Assembly: GCF_030077735.1 (NCBI RefSeq)
Contig: NZ_JASJEU010000024.1
Span: forward strand, 62,001 to 126,000
DNA: 64,000 nucleotides
Reading direction: 5' to 3'
Origin: Gordonibacter faecis
Lineage (GTDB): Bacteria; Actinomycetota; Coriobacteriia; Coriobacteriales; Eggerthellaceae
Shown here: positions 41,788 to 52,665 of the stretch, piece after piece
Layout of the letters: each line of letters opens with the position of its first letter
Position numbering within the stretch: position 1 is the first letter of the stretch
Made by a program: the position numbers and the translations under genes
Notes under the pieces: generated by a model
Seen by the model: only the letters and a program-made list of their open reading frames with translations
Databases searched by the model: none
Told to the model about the DNA's origin: nothing

Positions 41788-42831
41788 TTAATAATGTATG
41801 GAAAGCGGCACGAACAGCTGCTGGAACTGGTTTTTCGCGTAGCGGTCGGTCATGCCGGCCACGTAGTCGGCCACGGCGCGCAACGTGTCGCCCTCGGAGA
41901 TGGCGCGGTATTCCTCCGGCACCTCGTCGATGTGCGCCACGTAGTAGTCGAACAAGTCGCTCACCAGGTGCGTTGCCTTCTCGACTTCGGCCATCACAAC
42001 GGGTGCCGTGTACACGCGCGCGAACAGGAACGCGCGCAACTCCATCATGGCATCCCACACCGAATCGCTCATGCGAATGTCATCAACCTCAGCGGACGTT
42101 TCCACCATGTCCAGCACGAGCGTTTGAATGCGCGAGGAATGGTCGGGCCCCAGCACGGCGTGCGTGGAAGCGGGCAGGTCATCCTCGGACAGAATGCCCG
42201 CGCGGATGGCGTCGTCGATGTCGTGGTTCACGTACGCGATGCGGTCGGCCGTGGCCACGATGCGCCCCTCCAGCGTCTCGGCGCGCAAGTCACCCGTGTG
42301 GCACAGAATGCCGTCGCGCACCTCGGGCGTGAGATTCAACCCCTTGCCGCCATTTTCGATGCGCTCCACCACGCGCAGACTTTGCTCGTTGTGACGGTAC
42401 AACGCGTGCGTGCCGGGAGCGTCCGGGTCAAGGCCCTTGTGACGCGCGAGGCACCGCGCGAGCGCTTCCTCCCCCGTGTGGCCAAACGGCGTGTGCCCCA
42501 GATCATGACCAAGGGAAATGGCCTCCGTGAGATCCTCGTTTAAGCCAAGCGCACGCGCGATGGTGCGCGCAATCTGCGCGACCTCCAGCGTATGCGTGAG
42601 TCGCGTGCGGAAATGGTCACCCTCAGCAGCGAGGAACACCTGCGTCTTGTGCGACAGGCGGCGAAACGATTTCGTGTGCAGAATTTTGTCGCGGTCGCGC
42701 TGGAAGTCGTTGCGCAGGATGTCGGGCTCGGTGGAACGGGCGCGACCTTCGCTCTCGTCGGCGAACGACGCGTCGGGCGACAGCACCTCGTGCTCACGTT
42801 CCTCTTGGTCCTCGCGGTGAATGATGCGCAT
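41788..42831 (-). CDS. dgt: Deoxyguanosinetriphosphate triphosphohydrolase-like protein
   Basis: 347 aa HD-superfamily dNTPase. FRRLSHKTQVFLAAEGDHFRTRLTHTLEVAQIART, the HD pair in SLGHDLGHTPFGHTGEEAL and RIAYVNHDIDDAI are typical. It hydrolyses dNTPs to deoxynucleoside and triphosphate. ATG 42831 has AAGGAGGG. It lies just downstream of mtnA (29-bp gap), same strand. Confidence 0.95.
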   Translation of the reverse strand: MRIIHREDQEEREHEVLSPDASFADESEGRARSTEPDILRNDFQRDRDKILHTKSFRRLSHKTQVFLAAEGDHFRTRLTHTLEVAQIARTIARALGLNEDLTEAISLGHDLGHTPFGHTGEEALARCLARHKGLDPDAPGTHALYRHNEQSLRVVERIENGGKGLNLTPEVRDGILCHTGDLRAETLEGRIVATADRIAYVNHDIDDAIRAGILSEDDLPASTHAVLGPDHSSRIQTLVLDMVETSAEVDDIRMSDSVWDAMMELRAFLFARVYTAPVVMAEVEKATHLVSDLFDYYVAHIDEVPEEYRAISEGDTLRAVADYVAGMTDRYAKNQFQQLFVPLSIHY

Positions 42832-42860
42832 GGCGACCCTCCTTGGACTGGGCGATGCGC

Positions 42861-43937
42861 TCAGTATACCAGCTTGCTGGGTTCGAACACGCCCTTTTCC
42901 GTGATCACGCGCGTCACCAGCGCCGCTGGAGTCACGTCAAACGCAGGGTTCCACACCTCCACCCCTGGCATTGGGTGTGGAAGTACCTCAGCGGGGCTGC
43001 GCTCTTCGATGGGGATACCGGAGCCGTCTGCAAGCGTTGCGTCAATGGTGGACGTGGGTGCGGCCACGTAGAACGGAATGCCGTGGTGATGCGCGAGCAC
43101 CGCCACGCCGTAGGTGCCTATCTTGTTGGCCACGTCGCCGTTGGCAGCAATGCGGTCGGCACCCACGATGACGGCATCAACTTCGCCCTTCGCCATGAGG
43201 CTGGCTGCCATGTTATCGCAGATGAGCGTACAGGGAACGCCCGCACGCGCAAGTTCCCACACCGTGAGGCGCGCGCCTTGGCCCACCGGCCGCGTTTCGT
43301 CGGCATACACGCGCGCTATTTTGCCCTTGGCGGCAGCGGCATACACCACACCGAGCGCCGTGCCGAAAAACGCGGTGGCCAGGCTGCCGGCATTGCAGTG
43401 CGTGAGCACGCGGCTGCTCGGCCTAAGCAGCTGCGCGCCGTGAGCGCCGATGGCACGGTTCACGGCCTCATCTTCGGCTTCCATGCGTTTGACTTCGTCA
43501 AACAGTGCGTCAGCCACCTCGCCGGGCAGCGCGCCTTCGGCGAGGTGTGCCTGCGCCACGTCCACCACGCGGCGTACGCCCCACGCCAGGTTCACAGCCG
43601 TGGGCCGGGCGGCGGCCACTTCATCAGCCACTGCGGCAAGTTCGCCCGCGAACTGCCCGGAAGCTTCAGCGCACCCGTGCGCCGTCGCCGCCGACGCGCC
43701 ACCGTTGCTCGCCCAGAGTGCCACAGCCGCCGCACCCGCAACGCCAATGGCAGGTGCCCCGCGCACGGCAAGCGTCTTGATGGCCTCCACCACCGCGCGC
43801 CACACGTCCGTGCGCTCAAATACCAAATCAGTGGGCAGTTTCCGCTGGTCAACATACGCAAAACAAGTGCGCCCGTCGCCGTCACGCTGCAACTCAACCG
43901 TGCGCGGCAACTTCTCAAGGTGAAGCACGTGATCCAT
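42861..43937 (-). CDS. mtnA: S-methyl-5-thioribose-1-phosphate isomerase
   Basis: 358 aa. Converts methylthioribose-1-P to methylthioribulose-1-P in methionine salvage. Active-site Cys (LTHCNAGSLAT) and Asp (VIVGADRIAANGDVANKIGTY), plus TVRGAPAIGVAGA-type N-terminal motif, are visible. Related eIF2B-like proteins share the fold, but length and motifs fit MtnA. No other salvage gene is in the window. ATG 43937 has GAGGAAGG upstream. Confidence 0.94.
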   Translation of the reverse strand: MDHVLHLEKLPRTVELQRDGDGRTCFAYVDQRKLPTDLVFERTDVWRAVVEAIKTLAVRGAPAIGVAGAAAVALWASNGGASAATAHGCAEASGQFAGELAAVADEVAAARPTAVNLAWGVRRVVDVAQAHLAEGALPGEVADALFDEVKRMEAEDEAVNRAIGAHGAQLLRPSSRVLTHCNAGSLATAFFGTALGVVYAAAAKGKIARVYADETRPVGQGARLTVWELARAGVPCTLICDNMAASLMAKGEVDAVIVGADRIAANGDVANKIGTYGVAVLAHHHGIPFYVAAPTSTIDATLADGSGIPIEERSPAEVLPHPMPGVEVWNPAFDVTPAALVTRVITEKGVFEPSKLVY

Positions 43938-44111
43938 CAGGGGCCTTCCTCTCGTTTGTCAGCGCTATTCTACCGGAAAAGGCGGCACGTGGCCGCCCGG
44001 CACACCCCAGGTAATAGTTGCATGACGGTTCGCAGCGGCGAACGTACGCGGCGCAGGCGGACGCGTACACTCAAGATTCATCTGCGCCGCCCCGCCGTCG
44101 AAAGGAACGTT

Positions 44112-46835
<2,724 letters not shown>

Positions 46836-46857
46836 CGCGCACCTCTTCCCCCTTTCG

Positions 46858-46886
46858 CCCCCTCGCCCCGACGTGGCACGAGGGGG
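46858..46886 (+). terminator. Hairpin after P-type ATPase gene
   Basis: CCCCCTCG (46858-46865) / CGAGGGGG (46879-46886), 13-nt loop. It is followed at once by TATACT (46887-46892), which could be the -10 of the DUF1847 gene, though no -35 is evident. Confidence 0.55.
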
Positions 46887-46959
46887 TATACTAAGGCCAA
46901 ACGAAAGGCTGTAACGGAGGGCAACCTGGTAGGTGGGGAGCCAACGAAAGGGGCAAACG

Positions 46960-47619
46960 ATGGAGCAGTGTGGATTCTCGTGTCTGAGCTGCGCAGGTGA
47001 AGCGTGCGAGTTCGAAACGGGCAGTAACCCGCCCGAGTGCGTGCAGGAACTCATCACGCCCACCATCCACGACGAGGTACACGCGCGCTACGCCGAGCCG
47101 GAGAACCACCGTATCATGAAGGCGGCGGTGCAAACGAGCGAGCGCTGCTCAAACCTCACGCGCGTGCAAGAAACCATGGAATTCGCCCACCGCATAGGTG
47201 CGCACCGCATTGGCATTGCCACGTGCACCATGCTTGTCGAGGAAAGCCGAACGCTGCGCAAGCTGCTTGAACGCGCGGGCTTTGAGGTGTTCGGCATCGC
47301 GTGCAAGGTGGAGAGCAACCACCGCGACGACCTTGACCTGGTGCTTGAAGACGGCAAACGCGGTGCGGTGCTCTGCAACCCCCTCATGCAGGCGCGCCTT
47401 CTGGAAGAGGAGCACACCGACCTCAACATTGTGATGGGGCTCTGCGTCGGCCATGACACGCTGTTCTACCGGTACTCACATGCGCCGGTGACCACGCTTG
47501 TGACCAAGGACCACATCACCGGCAACAACGCGTGCGCGGGCCTCTACGCCTCGAAGTCCATCTACAAGAAGCGCCTGAACGCAACCATTGAAGGCTGTCG
47601 CACCGGCACCTTCGCCTGA
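46960..47619 (+). CDS. DUF1847 metal-binding domain protein
   Basis: 219 aa. Cysteine-rich start MEQCGFSCLSCAGEACEF, then a Rossmann-like body (HRIGIATCTMLVEESRTL ... EVFGIACKVESNH ... AVLCNPLMQARLLEEEHTDLNIVMGLCVGHDTLF). Family members are predicted metal-binding proteins of anaerobes; function unknown. ATG 46960 has AAAGGGG. Confidence 0.9.
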   Translation: MEQCGFSCLSCAGEACEFETGSNPPECVQELITPTIHDEVHARYAEPENHRIMKAAVQTSERCSNLTRVQETMEFAHRIGAHRIGIATCTMLVEESRTLRKLLERAGFEVFGIACKVESNHRDDLDLVLEDGKRGAVLCNPLMQARLLEEEHTDLNIVMGLCVGHDTLFYRYSHAPVTTLVTKDHITGNNACAGLYASKSIYKKRLNATIEGCRTGTFA

Positions 47620-47643
47620 GCGCGGGGTGCATGGAGACTTTGC

Positions 47644-47669
47644 GCGGCTCCCGCAGCGCCGGGAGCCGC
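47644..47669 (+). terminator. Hairpin after DUF1847 gene
   Basis: GCGGCTCCC (47644-47652) / GGGAGCCGC (47661-47669), 8-nt loop, 24 bp after the stop. No T run follows. Confidence 0.5.
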
Positions 47670-47690
47670 GTCCCCGCTCGCGCGCTATTA

Positions 47691-47710
47691 TTGTTTCATT
47701 GGTGAAACAA
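47691..47710. promoter_or_regulatory. MarR-type operator, TTGTTTCA-N4-TGAAACAA
   Basis: Perfect 8-bp half-sites around TTGG, 19 bp before the tandem-MarR start and directly after a -10-like TATTAT (47686-47691). Likely autoregulatory site. Confidence 0.65.
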
Positions 47711-47728
47711 TCGTGAGCAAGGAGCGGA

Positions 47729-48679
47729 ATGAGCGCGCGGGTAGACAACAGGGCCTTTGAGGAACTGAGGCTTGATTCAACGTTTTTCGTTGCCTTCGAC
47801 TTGACCCATCGTGCGCTGAAAAGCGGCCTTGAGCGCGCAAGCTCCCTCAACGTGACGCAGTACCGCATGCTGGTAAAACTCCTGGCCGCTGGTGATGCCG
47901 GCGTGCCGCAAACGGAGTTGGCGAAGCTGCTGAACTTCAAGCCCAACGTGGTGACCCAAGCCTTAAACGTGCTGGTAGCAGAGGGGTTCGCCGAGCGTCT
48001 GCGCGATACGGGCGCGGACGGACGCGTGCGCACCGCGCGCATCACCGAAGCGGGCACGCGGCACGTGGAGCAGGTGAATACTTCCATTGTTGAGCGCCTG
48101 TATGCCCTCTTCCCCACCGAGGACGCAGGCTACCGCAGCATCTTGGAAGCGTCTATCGCCGCCGGCGCGAGCATTGACCCGCCGCTTTCAGGTGACATCT
48201 CCGGGCGCTTCGCCGCCTCCCGCGCACTCGTGTCGCTTGAGCTGGTGAAACTGGCATTGGAAGAGGCCCTGCGCAGCACGTGCGACGGCGCGTCGCTTGC
48301 CGAATGTCGCGTGTTGCAGCGCTTGGGTGAAGTGGGCGAACCCCTGCGCGTGGGAGACATCGCGCGCCAGTTGCAGATGACACCCGTTGCCGTGGCGCGA
48401 GCCGTTGACAAGCTGGTCGCACGCGGGTGGGTGGTGCGCCTGGCTAGCCCAAACGACCGCAAGGCCGTATTTGTGGACGCCACCGATGCGGGGCGTCGCC
48501 AGCAGCGCGCCATCGCCCGCACCATCGACGTATTGTCCCGCCGCCAACTGTGGCAACGCCTGAACGCCGAGCAGCGACAAGCCCTCGCCCGCGCCTGGCG
48601 CGTCGTGGTGGCCGACCTCCAAGCACGCGAAGAGGCCGAACGCAAAGCCGCCCTCGGCCTCTTGAAACCAATCGCGTAA
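47729..48679 (+). CDS. Tandem MarR-domain transcriptional regulator
   Basis: 316 aa, about twice the usual MarR length. The first winged helix lies within residues 1-130 (LNVTQYRMLVKLLAAGDAGVPQTELAKLLNFKPNVVTQALNVLVAEGF). The second is within about 155-310 (SLAECRVLQRLGEVGEPLRVGDIARQLQMTPVAVARAVDKLVARGWV, then SPNDRKAVFVDATDAG). A single chain may imitate the normal MarR dimer. ATG 47729 has AAGGAGCGG upstream. Targets unknown besides probably itself; the next gene is convergent. Confidence 0.88.
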   Translation: MSARVDNRAFEELRLDSTFFVAFDLTHRALKSGLERASSLNVTQYRMLVKLLAAGDAGVPQTELAKLLNFKPNVVTQALNVLVAEGFAERLRDTGADGRVRTARITEAGTRHVEQVNTSIVERLYALFPTEDAGYRSILEASIAAGASIDPPLSGDISGRFAASRALVSLELVKLALEEALRSTCDGASLAECRVLQRLGEVGEPLRVGDIARQLQMTPVAVARAVDKLVARGWVVRLASPNDRKAVFVDATDAGRRQQRAIARTIDVLSRRQLWQRLNAEQRQALARAWRVVVADLQAREEAERKAALGLLKPIA

Positions 48680-48684
48680 CGCGC

Positions 48685-49413
48685 TTACGCTGATACCTTC
48701 TTCATCAGGGCTGTTGCGCCCAACAGGATGGCCAGGTTCGCCACGATGTCGGCGGCAAACCAAGCGCCCACCACACCCAGCTGGACGTGCGCCGTGTTGA
48801 TGGACGCGAACGTGCCCACGGTGAGCAGCATGACCACGAGGCCACATACAAGCGCAGCCACCACCAGGGTGCGGCCGAATCCCGTGCCGCGCGCCTTCGC
48901 ACGTGCCACGCAGAGGCACACCACCTGCGATGCCGCGCCCAGAAGCGTGCCGATGAACGCCGCAAACACCACGGCCGCCAGCAGCAACACCGCCGTGCCC
49001 GGCAGCTTCGAACTCATGGAGCCCACCTGCACGGCAGACAGAATGCCGCTCGCCATCACCAGCGCGCACACCAGCGCCACAAGCGCCGTTGCCCAACCCC
49101 ACAGAAACGCGGTCGCAGGCTTGCCCGCACCGGCCACGCCGCGCTCGAACAGCAGCCCCGAAAGCGCCACACCCGCCACGGACACCACCAGCACGAGCCC
49201 CGAAAGCGCCATGAACGCCACCAGCGTCGAACCCGTCAAAATGGAACAGATCACGTCAAGCATCGGCACGTCAGCAGCCGAAATGTAGTCGTAGGACAGC
49301 GTACCCGTGAGATCCATCACACCCAAGCCCACGCGCGCCACGAGGGCTACCACCAGCGAGAGGGCGAACAGCGCCCCGTAGGGCCGCGCCATGCTTTTCA
49401 TCTGCTGCAGCAT
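48685..49413 (-). CDS. Polytopic membrane protein of the flavin reductase operon, function unknown
   Basis: 242 aa with about seven hydrophobic segments, few charges and no cofactor motif that I recognise. ATG 49413 lies just after the TGA of the reductase gene, and its AAGGAG lies inside the end of that gene, so the two are coupled. It could be a quinone-interacting or transport partner, but nothing in the sequence proves that. It is convergent with the tandem MarR gene (5-bp gap). Confidence 0.72.
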   Translation of the reverse strand: MLQQMKSMARPYGALFALSLVVALVARVGLGVMDLTGTLSYDYISAADVPMLDVICSILTGSTLVAFMALSGLVLVVSVAGVALSGLLFERGVAGAGKPATAFLWGWATALVALVCALVMASGILSAVQVGSMSSKLPGTAVLLLAAVVFAAFIGTLLGAASQVVCLCVARAKARGTGFGRTLVVAALVCGLVVMLLTVGTFASINTAHVQLGVVGAWFAADIVANLAILLGATALMKKVSA

Positions 49414-49414
49414 G

Positions 49415-51280
49415 TCACATCTCCTTCCCACCGTGCGCCTGCGCGCCCAGTTCGTTGCCCGTCGCAAACGTCCCGCACAGATACCCACCGCAGAACGCCA
49501 GGCTCACGTCGCCCAGAAGCGAGCCCAAAATGGGGTCGCCGATGTAGCTGTTCTCGCCGCACGCACCGCCGGCCGTGTGCCACCCGGCGTACAAACCCGG
49601 AATGGGCGTGCCCTTCGTGGACACCACTTGCATCTGGTCGTTGATGAGCAGGCCCGCCTTCGTGCCGTACAGGTTGCCGCCGATGCGACAGCCGTAGAAC
49701 GGCGGGTCGGAGATGGTGTGCAGCCACTCGGGCGGCATGGGATACATGAAGTCGTCCTCGCCGCGCTCGCACGTTTCGTTCCACTTCCGCACGGCCTCTA
49801 CCAGCACACCCGGCTCGAAACCCAGGTCACGCTCAAGTTCTTCCAGCGTGTCGCGCTTCTTCAGCACGTCGGCGTCGATGGCGTCCTGCACGCCGTGGTG
49901 CCAGTCGCGGTAGTGCTCGGGCACCTTGTCAATCTGCTCAAGGTCCGGCGTGATCAGCTTGCGGCAGTGCTCCTGTGCGTAGCCCGCCAGGTGTTCCTCG
50001 TAGTGCGAGTCGAAGATGATGTATGAGCGATGCCCCGGAGGCGTCATCTGGATGGTGGCCAAATCGCCCAGCGCGTAGATGGCGTTCGCGCCGTCCTCAC
50101 CCACGCGGCTGTCCATGTAGCGCAGGCGGTTGCCGCAGCGATCGATAGTGAACCACGGCTGGCGCGAAAGCTGCGTCATGCCGTCGTAGAGGAAGCGCGC
50201 CCACTGGCCACCCTCGGCTTCCCAGTCAACGCCGCCATCAAACGACGCCGAGCTGTTGAAGCCCGACACATCTGCGCCCACGCCCAGCCCCATGCGGAAG
50301 CACTCGCCCGTCTCGCCGGCCGTGAGGTAGCTTGAGGCGCAGCCCATGGCCGCGGTCGGAATATACTGCTTGAGCAGGGCTTTGTTGTTGCAGAACCCGC
50401 CGGCCGTGAGGATGACCGCCGTTGTGGCATGAATGTACACCTCGCGCTTGAAGTCCTCGCGGCACACCACGCCCACAACGCGACCGTCGTCGTCGCGCAC
50501 GAGCGCCTCAGCCGGGCACTGGAAGTGGTACTCCACGCCGTGCTTCTGACCGAAGCTGAACATGGCGTCGGTGGCATCCTTCATCTTGAGCACATGGTGA
50601 TCAAGCGTGGAATTCTTCGGCGCCACGTACACGGGCACCTCACCGAGGCGCCACTGCACGCCGCAGTCGGCCATCCAGTCGATACACACCCCGCCTGCCT
50701 CGGCAATAAGGTGGATAAGCCGCGGGTCACACGCGTAGTGGTACTCGTCAATAGCCCAGTCGGCCAACTTACGTGCGTCGAAGGGGTAGCTGGGGAAGGC
50801 AAAGCGCTTCGACTCCTGCAACTTCGAGCCGCCCAAGATGGCGCACATGCCTGCCTCCTGCGCGTTGCCGCCGTGCAGGCCAAGCGCCTCCACGCAGATG
50901 GTCTTCGCGCCCAGCTCCGCCGCGCGAGCCGCGGCATTCAGACCGCCGCCGCCCGCACCTACCACGCAGATCTCGCACTCATAATCCCACTTCGCAGGTA
51001 CCGCGCGGGGCGGGATGGGCGTGGCATCGTCGGCCGGAAAGGCCGCTGAGTTGTGCTCGCGGTACGTGCCGTCAGAGCCCGATGCGTTGCCCTCTTCACT
51101 CGCTGGCACGGTGACCGCACGCGAGCCGTCGGCCGCCCAGTCGCCAATGATGCCGGGCTCCACCGCCTGCGCCGCCGCCGGTACCATGCTTGCCGCCGCC
51201 GTGCCTGCCGCCATCACAGCCGCCCGCGTCAGAAAATCGCGCCGGGACATGCCTCCCGTCGCGCGCGTGTTTTCGCTCAT
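49415..51280 (-). CDS. Tat-exported FAD-dependent reductase (fumarate reductase/urocanate reductase family)
   Basis: 621 aa. Twin-arginine signal SRRDFLTRAAVM (12-23), then an FAD-binding motif ICVVGAGGGGLNAAARA (about 104-120) and an FAD_binding_2 body ending in GLYAGWHTAGGACGENSYIGDP. The HHTMGG and N-R-L-G arginine segments typical of true fumarate reductases are absent, so the substrate is probably another alkene or organic acceptor. It is likely a terminal reductase outside the membrane, fed by the pentaheme cytochrome and FMN lipoprotein encoded just upstream. Start ATG 51280 overlaps the FMN gene stop by 4 bases. Confidence 0.92.
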   Translation of the reverse strand: MSENTRATGGMSRRDFLTRAAVMAAGTAAASMVPAAAQAVEPGIIGDWAADGSRAVTVPASEEGNASGSDGTYREHNSAAFPADDATPIPPRAVPAKWDYECEICVVGAGGGGLNAAARAAELGAKTICVEALGLHGGNAQEAGMCAILGGSKLQESKRFAFPSYPFDARKLADWAIDEYHYACDPRLIHLIAEAGGVCIDWMADCGVQWRLGEVPVYVAPKNSTLDHHVLKMKDATDAMFSFGQKHGVEYHFQCPAEALVRDDDGRVVGVVCREDFKREVYIHATTAVILTAGGFCNNKALLKQYIPTAAMGCASSYLTAGETGECFRMGLGVGADVSGFNSSASFDGGVDWEAEGGQWARFLYDGMTQLSRQPWFTIDRCGNRLRYMDSRVGEDGANAIYALGDLATIQMTPPGHRSYIIFDSHYEEHLAGYAQEHCRKLITPDLEQIDKVPEHYRDWHHGVQDAIDADVLKKRDTLEELERDLGFEPGVLVEAVRKWNETCERGEDDFMYPMPPEWLHTISDPPFYGCRIGGNLYGTKAGLLINDQMQVVSTKGTPIPGLYAGWHTAGGACGENSYIGDPILGSLLGDVSLAFCGGYLCGTFATGNELGAQAHGGKEM

Positions 51281-51786
51281 CGCTGCTCCCCCTCACCCGT
51301 CGTTGCGGCGCCCGCGGCCGCCGCTTCGGCCTGCGCAAGCGCATCGTCAACAGCAGTGCGCACGGCGGCCGTCGTAATGGTGGCGCCCGTCACCGCGTCG
51401 ATGTCCGACCCCTGCGCCGCCTCAATCATGGCCGCGAACTTGCCGTCGCGAATGGCCTCATAGCCACCGCGGCTCTGGCTTTCGCCTTCCTGCGTGGTTT
51501 CCAGGCACGTAATGCGGTTGTCGTCCACCAACAGCTTCACGGTGACCAAGCCTTCCATACCCTTACCGGTGCCGGTGTACACGCCGTCGGCCAGAGTACC
51601 CTCAGCCTTCGCCGCGGGGTCAGCCACCACTTCAACGGCCCACGGGTCATCCGCGCGCAGAGCCAGCTGCTCAGCACTCGCTGCGTCCTTCGAGCCCGAG
51701 CCCTCAAACGACGACCCGCAGCCCGTCAATCCCAAGGCGAGCACCGCGGCGGTTGCGCCACAGGCTGCCGCTGTTGTTTTCTTCAT
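51277..51786 (-). CDS. FMN-binding domain lipoprotein
   Basis: 169 aa. Lipobox LTGC (Cys23) after a signal peptide, then an FMN-binding domain with the covalent-attachment-type motif DAVTGATITT (130-139), whose Thr is expected to carry FMN through a phosphoester bond. Likely passes electrons from the cytochrome to the exported flavin reductase; in some relatives this domain is fused to the reductase. ATG 51786 has GAGGAACGAG upstream. Confidence 0.9.
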   Translation of the reverse strand: MKKTTAAACGATAAVLALGLTGCGSSFEGSGSKDAASAEQLALRADDPWAVEVVADPAAKAEGTLADGVYTGTGKGMEGLVTVKLLVDDNRITCLETTQEGESQSRGGYEAIRDGKFAAMIEAAQGSDIDAVTGATITTAAVRTAVDDALAQAEAAAAGAATTGEGEQR

Positions 51787-51820
51787 CGCTCGTTCCTCCT
51801 CACTGTGCTCATCTCTCCCC

Positions 51821-52471
51821 TCATGCGCGCGCCGCGCCGGGGTTTTCCCAGCCCGCAGGCACGTCGTAGTCATGACACGTGTTGCAGTACAGATATGAGG
51901 TACCGTGCGCGACGTGGCAGTTGCTGCAATCAATGGCAATGCCTTGGTGCGACACGTGCGGGTTCACGCCTTCCTCGCCGCCCCAGTTCTCCGTGGTTGC
52001 CGCCACTTCGTCGAAATCGTGGCAGCCCGCCGTGGCGCACATCTTCGAGTCGGCCGTCACACCCACCGTGGCCAGGTAGCCCGTCTCATCAGTCACATAG
52101 TCGCCACGCACCCACGCAAGACCTTCGGCCACCTGCTCGTCGATCTTCGCCTCGTGGCACTCCAAACAGGTCACACTGGCGCGCTCATGGGCGTTCGCCA
52201 TGAGTGTGGTGTCGTGGTAGTAGCCCTCAACGTAGTTGTCCATCGGCTCATGGCAGATGGCGTTACAGAAGCTGGGCTGCTCGTGCCACACCCAGAAACC
52301 CGCGCCCGCCGCCACCAGCACCACCACAACCACGCCCACCACGAGCGGCCACCGCTTCGACCGCTTGGGTGCGCGCCGCCCCTCGGGCGCACCCCCATCA
52401 TCAGGCCTTGTCGCCACTTCGTTGGGACCAGCATTCCGGCCGTCGCGTTCCTCCCTAACCCTTTCGTCCAT
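51821..52471 (-). CDS. Membrane-anchored multiheme cytochrome c, NrfH/cytochrome c3-like
   Basis: 216 aa. Charged N-terminus, one membrane anchor (about 41-60) and five heme-attachment motifs: CNAICH (69-74, CX3CH), CLECH (102-106), CATAGCH (145-151, CX4CH), CSNCH (182-186) and CNTCH (196-200). Likely takes electrons from menaquinol for the exported reductase, as the NrfH-like Cgr1 is thought to do for Cgr2 in Eggerthella. ATG 52471 has GGAGGGAGG. First gene of the four-gene operon. Confidence 0.9.
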   Translation of the reverse strand: MDERVREERDGRNAGPNEVATRPDDGGAPEGRRAPKRSKRWPLVVGVVVVVLVAAGAGFWVWHEQPSFCNAICHEPMDNYVEGYYHDTTLMANAHERASVTCLECHEAKIDEQVAEGLAWVRGDYVTDETGYLATVGVTADSKMCATAGCHDFDEVAATTENWGGEEGVNPHVSHQGIAIDCSNCHVAHGTSYLYCNTCHDYDVPAGWENPGAARA

Positions 52472-52494
52472 GCGTCCCTCCTCCTTCGTTTATT

Positions 52495-52530
52495 ATTCAT
52501 AGCTGATTGTTTTTTATTTCATCTATGAAT
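52495..52530. promoter_or_regulatory. Inverted repeat upstream of cytochrome operon
   Basis: Half-sites ATTCATAG (52495-52502) and CTATGAAT (52523-52530) separated by 20 bp, in AT-rich DNA 24 bp before the cytochrome ATG. The geometry (8-20-8) equals that of the module A site at 19221-19256. Confidence 0.4.
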
Positions 52531-52596
52531 TTTATTGGCGCTCATAGTATCATGGTCGCAACGAACCTGTCATTGACGGATTGCCCGATCTGTACA

Positions 52597-52611
52597 TTGA
52601 CGCACCGTCAA
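52597..52611. promoter_or_regulatory. Candidate TetR operator TTGACG-CAC-CGTCAA
   Basis: Perfect 6-bp arms around 3 bases. A further TTGACG half-site lies at 52573-52578, 24 bp away. Located in the divergent region between the cytochrome operon and the TetR gene, about 55 bp before the latter. Confidence 0.55.
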
Positions 52612-52665
52612 AGCGCGGCGTATTCTCCGCTCGTCAGGGAGGTCGCCGGCCGAAGGAGGGGAAAG

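Noticed and set aside
42843..44111. Open frame extending the P-type ATPase upstream by 423 codons
   Set aside because: It lies antisense to mtnA, is His/Arg-rich with no similarity to any domain, and a proper ATG with AAAGGA at 44112 starts the conserved cation-ATPase N-terminus.
49415..51280. Genuine fumarate reductase
   Set aside because: Family and cofactor motifs fit, but the dicarboxylate-binding HHTMGG and C-terminal NRLGG arginine segments are not present, so fumarate was not assigned.
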